DNA of 45,823 nucleotides from Candidatus Opitulatrix roisinitermitis (GTDB taxonomy: Bacteria; Actinomycetota; Actinomycetes; Actinomycetales; Bifidobacteriaceae): the NCBI GenBank assembly GCA_031288355.1, contig JAITRN010000104.1, forward strand, positions 1 through 45,823, written 5' to 3'. A model generated the notes under the pieces. It searched no databases and had not been told where the DNA came from. It saw only the letters and a program-made list of their open reading frames with translations. Each line of letters starts with the position of its first letter. The first letter of the stretch is position 1. Made by a program: the position numbers and the translations under genes. This document shows, piece by piece, positions 1 through 8,527 of the stretch.

Positions 1-1131
1 AAAACTAATTTGGACGAATTTGCTATGGGCTCTTCCACTGAAAGAAGTGCTTATAAATTATGCCGCAATCCTTGGGATTTATCAACTGTTCCGGGAGGTT
101 CTTCCGGCGGTTCGGCATCCTGCGTGGCGGCTTTTCAAGCTCCTTTAAGCGTTGGCACAGACACAGGAGGCTCAATTCGTCAGCCTGCCTCTTTCACAGG
201 CATAGTTGGAGCTAAACCAACTTATGGAGGGATATCACGTTACGGAATAATAGCTATGGCTTCGTCATTAGATCAAGCTGGCCCTATGGCTAGAAATGTA
301 CTCGACGCAGCAGTTTTACACGATATTTTATCTTCATATGATAAAAGAGATTCTACATCACTAAATTATGATTTTTCTAGTATGGAGCAAGCTGCTAGAC
401 AGGGCGTTCAAAAAGGTTTTGCTGGCTTGAAAATAGGAGTTGTTAAAGAACTTGAACGACAAGGTTTTGATAAAGGGGTCTTAGTCAATTTTCAAAAGTC
501 TGTTCAAATTTTGGAAAAAGGCGGTGCTAAAATTCAGGAAATATCATGTCCTAATTTTAAGTATTCTATTGGGGCATATCAAATATTGATGTCTTCAGAA
601 GCTTCTAGCAATTTGGCGCGGTTTGATGGCATGAGATATGGTCAGAGATTTTTGCCGGATGAAGGCGCTGTCACTGCTGAAACTATGATGAGAACTACTC
701 GTGACAAAGGATTTGGTTTTGAAGTAAAGCGCCGCATAATATTAGGCACTTATGCTTTGTCAGCTGGTTCTTATGAAGCATATTATGGTTCAGCTCAAAA
801 AGTTAGAACACTTATAAAACAAGATTTCGCTGAAGCTTATTCAAAAGTTGATTTATTGATAACGCCCACCACTCCGACCACAGCTTTTAAAATTGCCCAA
901 AATATAGATAATCCGATGGCTATGTATATGAATGATTTGGCCACAATTCCAGCTAATTTTGCCGGACAAGGTGCTATTAGCATTCCTAATGGAAAAGCGG
1001 AAAATAATTTGCCTAGCGGTCTGCAAATAATTGCTCCGCAATTTAAAGACAAAGATATGTATTTTTTGGCAGGCGGTTTAGAAAAGTTGATCAATTTTTC
1101 AAATGATCCGCAAGATATAAAGGGAATTTAA
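1..1131 (+). CDS. gatA: Asp-tRNA(Asn)/Glu-tRNA(Gln) amidotransferase subunit A, 5'-truncated by window edge
   Basis: Frame open from base 1 (KTNLDEFAMGSSTERSAY...); amidase signature GGSSGGSA; followed by gatB. Confidence 0.95.
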   Translation, partial: KTNLDEFAMGSSTERSAYKLCRNPWDLSTVPGGSSGGSASCVAAFQAPLSVGTDTGGSIRQPASFTGIVGAKPTYGGISRYGIIAMASSLDQAGPMARNVLDAAVLHDILSSYDKRDSTSLNYDFSSMEQAARQGVQKGFAGLKIGVVKELERQGFDKGVLVNFQKSVQILEKGGAKIQEISCPNFKYSIGAYQILMSSEASSNLARFDGMRYGQRFLPDEGAVTAETMMRTTRDKGFGFEVKRRIILGTYALSAGSYEAYYGSAQKVRTLIKQDFAEAYSKVDLLITPTTPTTAFKIAQNIDNPMAMYMNDLATIPANFAGQGAISIPNGKAENNLPSGLQIIAPQFKDKDMYFLAGGLEKLINFSNDPQDIKGI

Positions 1132-1149
1132 AGAGAGTTTAAAGGGCTA

Positions 1150-1177
1150 TTATGGATGAATTATTATGGATGAATTA
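1150..1177 (+). repeat. 14-bp exact tandem duplication spanning the gatB start codon
   Basis: TTATGGATGAATTA repeated twice exactly (1150-1163, 1164-1177); ATGs at 1152 and 1166. Confidence 0.9.
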
Positions 1178-2653
1178 TTAGACTATTCAGAAGCAATTGC
1201 AAAATTTGATGTTATTTTTGGTGTGGAAGTTCATGTTGAATTAAATACTCAAACTAAAATGTTTTGTCCGGCTCATGTTTCTTTCGGAGCGCCGCCTAAT
1301 TCTGAAACTTCGCCTGTTTCTTTAGGTTTGCCGGGCTCTTTGCCAGTTTTAAATAAGCAGGCTTTAGAAGATGCTATAAAAATTGGTTTAGCCTTAAATT
1401 GTTCTGTGGCAGAAGTTAGCCGTTTTGCTCGCAAAAATTATTTTTATCCTGATTTAGTGAAAAATTATCAGATTTCTCAATCAGATCAGCCAATTGTTTA
1501 TGAAGGTTTTTTAGAAGTTGATATTGAAGATGATAAACCTTTTAAAGTTAAAATTGAACGAGCTCATATGGAAGAGGACGCTGGAAAAAGTTTGCATATA
1601 GGCAAAACAGGGCGTATTCAAGGGGCCACTCGTTCTTTAATAGATTATAATCGAGCTGGTGTTCCTTTAATTGAAATAGTCACACATCCGAATTTTTGCC
1701 GAACAGGCAATGCTCCGAAAATAATTTCGTCTTATGTTAGAGCTCTAAGAGATATATTTCGAGTTTTAGGCGTTTCTGATGCAAAAATGGAAAGAGGCAA
1801 TGTTAGAGCTGATATAAATATTTCTTTGACTGCTAAAGGTTCGGCTGAATTAGGAACTAGAACTGAAACAAAAAATGTTAATTCATTTAAATCTATTGCC
1901 GAGGCTGCCAGATATGAAATATGTCGACAGGCTTTTATATTAGATAAGGGGCAAAAAGTTTTTCAAGAAACTCGACATTGGCATGAAGACACTCAAACGA
2001 CTTCTTCAGGCCGGGCTAAATCAGACGCTGATGATTATAGATATTTTCCTGAACCCGATTTGGTGCCTGTTGTGACAACTTCTGCTCAAGTGGAAGAAAT
2101 TAGACGTTCTATGCCAGAATTGCCTCATAATAAGCGTTTGCGTTTGGCCAAATTATGGAAATATGATTCTAAAACTATGTCGGAAATAGTTAATGCTTCA
2201 GCTTTGGATTTGATAGAGGCTGCTACTTTGGCAGGTGCTAATTCCGATGTGGCTAAAAAATGGTATTTAGGCGAGCTTTCTCGCTGGGCTAAGGAAAATA
2301 ATTGTGAATTAGATGAATTAAAAATAACGCCAGCAGACATAGTTTATTTAGAAAAGGAAATAACTAGCGGCAAAATAAATGATAAAATTGCTCGGACTGT
2401 TTTGCAAAAAGTTTTGGCAGGACAAGGCTCTTTTGCTAATGTTTTAGCTAAATCAGGTTTGGAAATAGTTCAAGATTCAGGCGTTTTAGAATCGGCTGTT
2501 GATAAAGCTTTGGCTGAGGAAAAGGGAGTTTTGGCTAAATTAAAATCAGGTAATATGGCGCCAATTGGTGTTATAATTGGTAAAGTTATGCGCCAAACTA
2601 AAGGACAGGCTGATGCTAAAAAAGTCACAGAGATAATTAAAAGTAAATTGTAA
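1166..2653 (+). CDS. gatB: Asp/Glu-tRNA amidotransferase subunit B
   Basis: GatB motifs (FGVEVHVELNTQTKMFC; RAGVPLIEIVT; DYRYFPEPDL), C-terminal YqeY-like region. Confidence 0.96.
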   Translation: MDELLDYSEAIAKFDVIFGVEVHVELNTQTKMFCPAHVSFGAPPNSETSPVSLGLPGSLPVLNKQALEDAIKIGLALNCSVAEVSRFARKNYFYPDLVKNYQISQSDQPIVYEGFLEVDIEDDKPFKVKIERAHMEEDAGKSLHIGKTGRIQGATRSLIDYNRAGVPLIEIVTHPNFCRTGNAPKIISSYVRALRDIFRVLGVSDAKMERGNVRADINISLTAKGSAELGTRTETKNVNSFKSIAEAARYEICRQAFILDKGQKVFQETRHWHEDTQTTSSGRAKSDADDYRYFPEPDLVPVVTTSAQVEEIRRSMPELPHNKRLRLAKLWKYDSKTMSEIVNASALDLIEAATLAGANSDVAKKWYLGELSRWAKENNCELDELKITPADIVYLEKEITSGKINDKIARTVLQKVLAGQGSFANVLAKSGLEIVQDSGVLESAVDKALAEEKGVLAKLKSGNMAPIGVIIGKVMRQTKGQADAKKVTEIIKSKL

Positions 2654-2730
2654 AAAACGAATTTGATAAATGTTAGATATGAATTTTAGATTATAGAAAT
2701 AGATTAGATTATAGTGATAGAATTAATAAA

Positions 2731-2982
2731 ATGATTGAGTTAACAAAATTATATGAAGAATATGCGGCAGTTTATCCTAAGTTTAAATATTTGATAGAAA
2801 CCCGGCAAAGACAGTATTTAGCAAATGTTGTAGATCTGAAAGCAAAAAATATTAATAAGGATGTTTATTTTGAAGTTGCCCTAACAGATGTTTGGGTTTT
2901 AGATGAAAAAAGACCTAGCCGTTTTTTGCCTACTTGCAAAATTCTGACATTTTCTGATGTAAATATTGAAGAGATTAAATAA
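2731..2982 (+). CDS. conserved-type small hypothetical protein (83 aa)
   Basis: ORF with ATG start between gatB and yraN; no family recognised. Confidence 0.55.
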   Translation: MIELTKLYEEYAAVYPKFKYLIETRQRQYLANVVDLKAKNINKDVYFEVALTDVWVLDEKRPSRFLPTCKILTFSDVNIEEIK

Positions 2983-3110
2983 TAACTCTATTTGTAATTT
3001 AATTTTATTTATAAATTAGTTAGTAAAATAAAAATTTTAGTAAATTAAAAAAAATAATTGCTGTAAATATAGTCTAAAACGGCAGTTTTCAACATTTAAA
3101 TATTTTAAAT

Positions 3111-3149
3111 TTGACTTGATGTCTTTTAATTGTCAAACTATAACACATG
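3111..3149 (+). promoter_or_regulatory. putative near-leaderless promoter of yraN
   Basis: TTGACT (3111-3116), 17-nt spacer, CAAACT (3134-3139), 7 nt to ATG. Confidence 0.35.
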
Positions 3150-3515
3150 CAAATAGCTTATAAAAATAATTGGTCGGTGGGTCGGTTTGGAGAACAATTA
3201 GTTGCTAAAGATTGTTGGCGGCGAGGTTGGCGAATAATAGACAAAAATTGGTATTATGGCAAAATTGGAGAATTGGATTTAGTGGCTAGTGACGGTAAAT
3301 TAATTATTTTTATAGAAGTTAAAACCAGAAGAGGCATAAATTGTGGTTATCCTTTGGAGGCAATAAACGCACGCAAAAGACAAAAATTACGAATTTTAGC
3401 TAAAGCTTGGCTTAAACAAAACGCTAAACAAACAATGCCTTATAGAATAGATTCTTTTGCTGTTTTGTTGGATGGACAAAGATCAAAAATTAGTCATTTG
3501 AAAGCTGTTGCCTGA
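3147..3515 (+). CDS. yraN: YraN/UPF0102 family endonuclease-like protein
   Basis: GRFGEQLVAKDCWRRGWRIIDKNW..GELDLVASDGKLIIFIEVKTRR motif. Confidence 0.9.
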   Translation: MQIAYKNNWSVGRFGEQLVAKDCWRRGWRIIDKNWYYGKIGELDLVASDGKLIIFIEVKTRRGINCGYPLEAINARKRQKLRILAKAWLKQNAKQTMPYRIDSFAVLLDGQRSKISHLKAVA

Positions 3516-3599
3516 ATGGGGAATTAACTAAATGGAGAATCAATTTTAATGGAGAATCAATTTTAATGGGGAATCAATTTTAATGAAAACGCAATTTGG
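3516..3599 (+). repeat. start-codon tandem array upstream of and including the comM start (about 5 units, 16/17-bp period)
   Basis: ATGs at 3516, 3532, 3549, 3566, 3583; units ATGGAGAATCAATTTTA x2, ATGGGGAATCAATTTTA, then ATGAAAACGCAATTTGG. Confidence 0.92.
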
Positions 3600-4098
3600 T
3601 AAGTGTTTGTCCATAGCTTTGGACGGATTAGCCGGCATACTAGTTGAAACTCAAGCTCATATTTGTGCGGGACTTCCGGGCACCACTCTTGTTGGCTTGC
3701 CAGACGCGGCTCTGCAAGAATCTAAAGATAGAGTTAAGGCAGCTGTTATATCGTGCGGCATAGAATGGACAGATTATAAATTAACTATTAATTTGATTCC
3801 AGCATCTGTTAAAAAAACTGGTTCTAGTTTTGATTTGTCGGTGGCTATTGCAATTTTAGCTGCCGAAAATTTATTAGTTAAAGAGAAATTGAAAAACGTT
3901 GCTTTTGTAGCAGAATTGGGGTTGGACGGAAAATTGCAAAAAGTCAGAGGGGTTCTACCTATGGCAATTTCCGCTAGAAAAAATCATATTTCGGCTTTAG
4001 TGGTGGCCCAAGATAATGCTGATGAGGCTAATTTAATTCAAGGAATAAAAGTTTTGTCTTTTGAACACCTACGGCAGGTAATTGGCTATTTTAGTTAG
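3583..4098 (+). CDS. comM: ComM/YifB Mg-chelatase-like protein, N-terminal (ChlI) domain ORF
   Basis: GLAGILVETQAHICAGLPGTTLVGLPDAALQESKDRVKAA; typical ComM N-terminus, ends at interdomain linker with TAG. Confidence 0.88.
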   Translation: MKTQFGKCLSIALDGLAGILVETQAHICAGLPGTTLVGLPDAALQESKDRVKAAVISCGIEWTDYKLTINLIPASVKKTGSSFDLSVAIAILAAENLLVKEKLKNVAFVAELGLDGKLQKVRGVLPMAISARKNHISALVVAQDNADEANLIQGIKVLSFEHLRQVIGYFS

Positions 4099-4114
4099 AA
4101 ATTTTAGCTAGAAA
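4089..4114 (+). repeat. 13-bp tandem duplication carrying the comM N-part stop
   Basis: TTTTAGTTAGAAA / TTTTAGCTAGAAA; gives two in-frame TAGs at 4096 and 4105. Confidence 0.85.
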
Positions 4115-4119
4115 TATAT

Positions 4120-4155
4120 GAAATGAATAGTCAAAATGAAATGAACGGTCAAGTC
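4120..4155 (+). repeat. 18-bp tandem duplication over the start of the comM C-part
   Basis: GAAATGAATAGTCAAAAT / GAAATGAACGGTCAAGTC (MNSQNE MNGQVK). Confidence 0.75.
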
Positions 4156-5187
4156 AAATCTAAATTAGATTTTGCTGATATTTTAGGACAAAATAATGCC
4201 AAATATGCCCTAATGGTAGCCGCCGCTGGCGGCCATCATATTTTGCTGGTTGGCCCTCCTGGCGTGGGAAAAACTATGTTAGCTTCTGCTTTGCCCACAA
4301 TTTTGCCAGATTTAGATTATGAGGAATCTTTGCAAGTTACTTCAATACATTCTATTGCTGGAAAACAATTAAATAGTTTAATAAAAGATGTTCAATTTAT
4401 AAGTCCGCATAACACTGCAACTGCCGCCGCCGTGATCGGCGGCGGCTCTGCTAACAGAATTTTGCCAGGTGCAGTTTCTTTGGCACATAAAGGCATTTTA
4501 TTTTTAGATGAGGCTCCTGAATTTTCGCCAGCAGTTTTGCAAACTCTTCGTCAGCCTTTGGAATCTGGCGTGATAACTATTGACCGGGCAGCTAAATCTG
4601 TCACTTATCCAGCCAATTTTCAATTAGTTATGGCCTGCAATCCTTGTCCTTGCGGCATGTCTTATAATAAAGGGGTCAATTGCGTATGTTCTAGTTTGCA
4701 GAAAAGACGCTATTTTGCTAAACTATCCGGGCCTTTGCTCGACAGAATAGATATTCAAATTGTGGTCACAAATATATCTAAAAAAGAATTGAATATGTTT
4801 AAAAATAAATCTTCTAAAAACAAATCCGATGAAAATATTATGACATCACAATATATGAAAGAAAAAGTTTTTCAGGCTAGGCAAAGGGCTAAAAAACGTC
4901 TGCAAAACACACCTTGGAAGTTAAATAGTCAAGTGCCGGGCTCGGCTTTGCGGCCTTTATTTGAAAAATATTTTGCTAATAGCCAAAAAGCAATTTTAGC
5001 CGATTTAGAAAGGTTAGTTTCCAAAGGAGTCTTATCTTTGAGAGGGCTTGACAGAGCACTTAGAATTGCTTTTTCAATAGCCGACTTATCAGATGAAGCT
5101 GATTTATTAGATGAAAAGGCTTCTGAACAGGCTTTTTCGGGGCAGGCTATAGAGCAAGCTTTGTTTTATAGAACTAGACTAAAATAG
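4123..5187 (+). CDS. comM: ComM/YifB AAA+ ATPase and C-terminal domain ORF
   Basis: LDFADILGQNNAKYALMVAAAGGHHILLVGPPGVGKTMLA Walker A; ILFLDEAPEF Walker B; same frame as 3583-4098. Confidence 0.92.
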   Translation: MNSQNEMNGQVKSKLDFADILGQNNAKYALMVAAAGGHHILLVGPPGVGKTMLASALPTILPDLDYEESLQVTSIHSIAGKQLNSLIKDVQFISPHNTATAAAVIGGGSANRILPGAVSLAHKGILFLDEAPEFSPAVLQTLRQPLESGVITIDRAAKSVTYPANFQLVMACNPCPCGMSYNKGVNCVCSSLQKRRYFAKLSGPLLDRIDIQIVVTNISKKELNMFKNKSSKNKSDENIMTSQYMKEKVFQARQRAKKRLQNTPWKLNSQVPGSALRPLFEKYFANSQKAILADLERLVSKGVLSLRGLDRALRIAFSIADLSDEADLLDEKASEQAFSGQAIEQALFYRTRLK

Positions 5188-5247
5188 GCTGGTTAAAATC
5201 TATGAGTTTAAATTGGTCGGCCAAAAACTGGAAGTTAAAATTCTAAA

Positions 5248-5315
5248 ATGGATAAAATTCTAAAATGGACAAAATTCTAAAATGGACAAAATTTTACAAT
5301 GGATAAAATTTTAAA
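5248..5315 (+). repeat. 17-bp x4 start-codon tandem array upstream of and including the dprA start
   Basis: ATGGATAAAATTCTAAA / ATGGACAAAATTCTAAA / ATGGACAAAATTTTACA / ATGGATAAAATTTTAAA at 5248, 5265, 5282, 5299. Confidence 0.93.
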
Positions 5316-6189
5316 CAATATTGAAGAGGTCTTGCCGTCTGACCCTCATTTTCCAGAGGTTTTTTTGAATTTAGCAGATAAAGCTGACGAAGTTAAAACT
5401 ATATATTGTATTGGTGATATTAGAAATCTAAATATTTTGCATAAAAAAGCTATATCGATTGTTGGGTCTCGTAATTCAACGCTTTATGGGGAACAAATGG
5501 CTTATGATTTAGCTAATACGCTATCAGATAGCGGCTGGTCAATTATTTCGGGCGGCGCAATCGGTATAGACTCTTGGGCGCATTTTGGGGCTTTGGAATC
5601 AAACATTGGCAAAACAGTGGCTTTTATTGCTGGTGGTTTGAAAAATCTTTATCCTAGAAGCAATATTGATCTGTTTGCTAGAATTGTTAAATCTGGCGGA
5701 CTTATTATTTCTGAGAATTTCAATGAACAAACTAATCAAAAACACCTTTTTCTTTTGAGGAATAGATTAATAGCTTTATATTCACAGGCCGCAATTGTGA
5801 TTGAAGCAGCTTGGCGTTCAGGCGCTCTTTCCACAGCTGCCCATGCTAATAGATTTTTTAGACCAGTTGGGGCTTTGCCAGGTTTAGCTAATTGTGTGAC
5901 ATCAGCCGGCACAAATGAGCTTATTAAAACTAATCAAGCTTCATTAGTGACTTCGGCTGATGATATTGTGGAATTAGCCAGCCCGGTTGGGCAAAGTCTC
6001 TTCACAGCTGGTGATGATATTAGTCAAAAAATTTTAAGTGTTTTGCCTAAAACAGTTTTTATAACTGTTGAAAAAATTGCTCAAAAAACTAATCTTTCTC
6101 TTAATATAATTATTTCTAAATTAGCTCGTTTAGAAATGTCATTTTTAGTTGAAACTGACGGATTGGGTTGGAAAAAAGCTAATTCATAA
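5299..6189 (+). CDS. dprA: DNA processing protein DprA/Smf
   Basis: Rossmann motifs ISIVGSRNSTLYGEQMA, SGGAIGIDSWAHFGAL, LFLLRNRLIALYSQAAIVIEA. Confidence 0.92.
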   Translation: MDKILNNIEEVLPSDPHFPEVFLNLADKADEVKTIYCIGDIRNLNILHKKAISIVGSRNSTLYGEQMAYDLANTLSDSGWSIISGGAIGIDSWAHFGALESNIGKTVAFIAGGLKNLYPRSNIDLFARIVKSGGLIISENFNEQTNQKHLFLLRNRLIALYSQAAIVIEAAWRSGALSTAAHANRFFRPVGALPGLANCVTSAGTNELIKTNQASLVTSADDIVELASPVGQSLFTAGDDISQKILSVLPKTVFITVEKIAQKTNLSLNIIISKLARLEMSFLVETDGLGWKKANS

Positions 6190-6269
6190 ATTTGGCTTAA
6201 ACATTTAGTCAATTGTTTGAGAACTTTATGGTTTGTGGGTTTTATAGCAGGGTTTTTCTATTTTAGCAA

Positions 6270-7265
6270 TTATGCTCGGGGAAAGGCCTGGTTGAAGCTG
6301 GCTAATAAATGTTTATTTGAAAGATGAGTATATTTTTGGGTGGTAGATAAACTAGAATGACCTAAAAACTCTTGGACTGACCGCAGATCTGCTCCGTTTT
6401 CTAAAAGATGAGTGGCCACAGAATGCCTTAAAGAATGAGGATGTATATCAGGCAAATTAGCTGTTAATGATAATTTATGAACTATGTCTGAAACTTGACG
6501 AGGGTTAATTGGCCGGCCTTTAGTATTAGTGAAAATATTAGTGTTAGTGAAGATATTAGTGTTGGTTAGGGTATTATTAGTATTGATAAAAACCCTATTT
6601 GTTGATTTATAAAAATCTAAAGCCTTAAGAGCTTTTTTACCTATTGGAATAACCCTGTCTTTTCCGCCCTTGCCCTGTCTAACAGTTATAAGCTGGTTAT
6701 CAAAATCAATATCGGGCCATTTTAGATTAACTAATTCTGAAACTCTTAGGCCGCTAGAATATAGCACTTCAACTATAAGATAATTGCGATAAAGAATATA
6801 ATTAGTTTGATCTTCTTGCCAAAGATTATAGGCTGTTTCAATATATTTGCTAGCTTGATCAATATTTAGAATTATTGGCAAATTCTTAGCGATTTTAGGA
6901 CTTGATAAACGGCTCGTTGGATTAGATTTAATATAATTCTTTTTTAAAAGATATAAAAAAAATGATTTAGTGCTAGCGATTTTGCGCCCTATAGTGCTGT
7001 TTTGATTTTTGCTGATATGATTTCCGCCTTGTCCGATTTGAAAAAAGAAATTTCGCAAATCTTCTAATTTTATATTATTTAAATCTGCTAAATTGTTAGT
7101 TTTATCTTTTTGGATAATTTTGTTTTTCTTTAAAAATTCGAGTAATTCAGTGAGATCTGTTTTATAAGCTTTTAGAGTATTAGAAGAATAGTTTTTATTA
7201 TTTTCTAGATATTGAATATATTTAGTTAAAATATTCGATATGTCGTTATATTCCATATACTCCAT
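6270..7265 (-). CDS. tyrosine recombinase XerC/XerD family
   Basis: Catalytic motifs SSGLRVSELVNL, GKGGKDRVIPIG, HPHSLRHSVATHLLENGADLRSVQEFLGHSSLSTTQKYTHLS. Confidence 0.93.
   Translation of the reverse strand: MEYMEYNDISNILTKYIQYLENNKNYSSNTLKAYKTDLTELLEFLKKNKIIQKDKTNNLADLNNIKLEDLRNFFFQIGQGGNHISKNQNSTIGRKIASTKSFFLYLLKKNYIKSNPTSRLSSPKIAKNLPIILNIDQASKYIETAYNLWQEDQTNYILYRNYLIVEVLYSSGLRVSELVNLKWPDIDFDNQLITVRQGKGGKDRVIPIGKKALKALDFYKSTNRVFINTNNTLTNTNIFTNTNIFTNTKGRPINPRQVSDIVHKLSLTANLPDIHPHSLRHSVATHLLENGADLRSVQEFLGHSSLSTTQKYTHLSNKHLLASFNQAFPRA
6522..6585 (-). repeat. in-frame repeat insertion in the Xer catalytic domain (TNTNIFTNTNIFTNT)
   Basis: 18-bp unit on coding strand (AACACTAATATCTTCACT / AACACTAATATTTTCACT) flanked by AATAATACC/AATACT remnants. 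Confidence 0.8.
7248..7265 (-). repeat. 9-bp tandem duplication of the xer start (MEYMEY)
   Basis: Coding strand ATGGAGTAT ATGGAATAT. Confidence 0.75.
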
Positions 7266-7277
7266 ATAATAATTTTA
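7266..7277 (-). promoter_or_regulatory. leaderless-type -10 element for xer
   Basis: Coding strand TAAAAT TATTAT ATG (TANNNT-N6-ATG). Confidence 0.45.
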
Positions 7278-7387
7278 TTATAAAAAAAAAGAAAAATATG
7301 AAATTATAGATATTTGAAATTTTTTGTGAAAAAAGTAATATGCACTATAAAGGTTATTTACTTCAAAATTATGTTAGCAATTTGTGT

Positions 7388-7399
7388 TAAACTAAAATT
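7388..7399 (+). promoter_or_regulatory. leaderless-type -10 element
   Basis: TAAACT AAAATT ATG. Confidence 0.5.
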
Positions 7400-8398
7400 A
7401 TGCTAAATATAAAAAAAACAAGTCTAACTATACAAAATTCAAAAAGAATATTTTATGTTTTTATATTAACTCTTTGTGTTGTTTTGCTGCCTTCTTGTAC
7501 AAGTAGCGATGAGCCAAAAGCAATAGGCAAAATTCGAATTGATGCATTAAATGGTCCAACGGCTTTAGGCCTTTTGGATTTGGCCCAAAATGATAAATAT
7601 TTGTTAACAGTTAGTGCTAACCTTGATACGCTTTTAGCAAATTTTTCGCGGAACGATATAGATATTGCTACAGTTCCTTCTAATACAGCAGCGGCTCTAT
7701 ACAATAAGTCGAAAAATTTGCAAATTATTGATATAAATACATTTTCTCCTTTATATATCGTGGGAGATGAAAAAATAAAAGGTGAAAATGATGTTCAAAC
7801 GTGGCAGAATATTTCTAAGGGTGAAATATGTGCAACAGGTAAAGGGTCGATTCCTAATATGGTTTTAAACTATTTGGCAGAGCCTTTTAAAGTGAAAAGC
7901 ATTTTAGAAAAAATTGATTGGCAATCATCTCCAGCAACTTGTATTCAAAAACAATTGGCTAATCGCAAAATTGCTGCTCTTTTGCCAGAACCTTATGCAT
8001 CTAGCGCTGTTAAGCAAATGGGTCGTGCGTTTAAACTCATAAATATTGGTGAAGAATTTTTAAAATTTACTGGTGTTAGTATTGTAACTGGTGTGACAAT
8101 TGCTAGCCAAGATTTTATAAATAAATATCCTGGGAGCATTAAACAGTTTTTGCAAGATCACAATTCTTCAATTGAAAAATTTAAATCTGATCCTGAGTCT
8201 TTTCAAACATCTATGGAACGTTATGCTATTTATGGTAAAGATGTCGTGAAAGAGGCTTCACAAGATATAAATATTTCGTTTTCGCAAGGGGACGACGCTC
8301 AAACAAAATTAATTTCTTTTTATGCTTGGCTTGAAAAAAATCAGGCAAAATTAATTGGTGGAGCTGCACCTGATAAAAATATTTATTATATAAATTGA
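7400..8398 (+). CDS. NMT1/SsuA-like ABC transporter substrate-binding lipoprotein
   Basis: Lipobox-like VVLLPSC; periplasmic binding protein pattern with DIDIATVPSNTAAALYNKS and LLPEPYASSAV. Confidence 0.75.
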   Translation: MLNIKKTSLTIQNSKRIFYVFILTLCVVLLPSCTSSDEPKAIGKIRIDALNGPTALGLLDLAQNDKYLLTVSANLDTLLANFSRNDIDIATVPSNTAAALYNKSKNLQIIDINTFSPLYIVGDEKIKGENDVQTWQNISKGEICATGKGSIPNMVLNYLAEPFKVKSILEKIDWQSSPATCIQKQLANRKIAALLPEPYASSAVKQMGRAFKLINIGEEFLKFTGVSIVTGVTIASQDFINKYPGSIKQFLQDHNSSIEKFKSDPESFQTSMERYAIYGKDVVKEASQDINISFSQGDDAQTKLISFYAWLEKNQAKLIGGAAPDKNIYYIN

Positions 8399-8515
8399 TG
8401 CTAGATTAATATAATAATAATTAGATGAATAAAAAAATAAAAAGTAGTTAATAAAAGTTGATTAGCAAGAGATTAAAAAGTTGTGAAAATTGTTTGGGCG
8501 GGGCAATTTATTTGT

Positions 8516-8527
8516 TAATCTGATAGT
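8516..8527 (+). promoter_or_regulatory. leaderless-type -10 element for metQ
   Basis: TAATCT GATAGT ATG. Confidence 0.45.

Noticed and set aside
3583-5187. comM as a simple frameshift pseudogene
   Set aside because: The two ORFs share a frame and break at a domain linker with all motifs intact; re-interpreted as a split gene.
7266-8527. SAM riboswitch or T-box upstream of the metQNI genes
   Set aside because: -10-like hexamers sit 6 nt before both start codons, leaving no leader; no riboswitch-like conserved segments seen.
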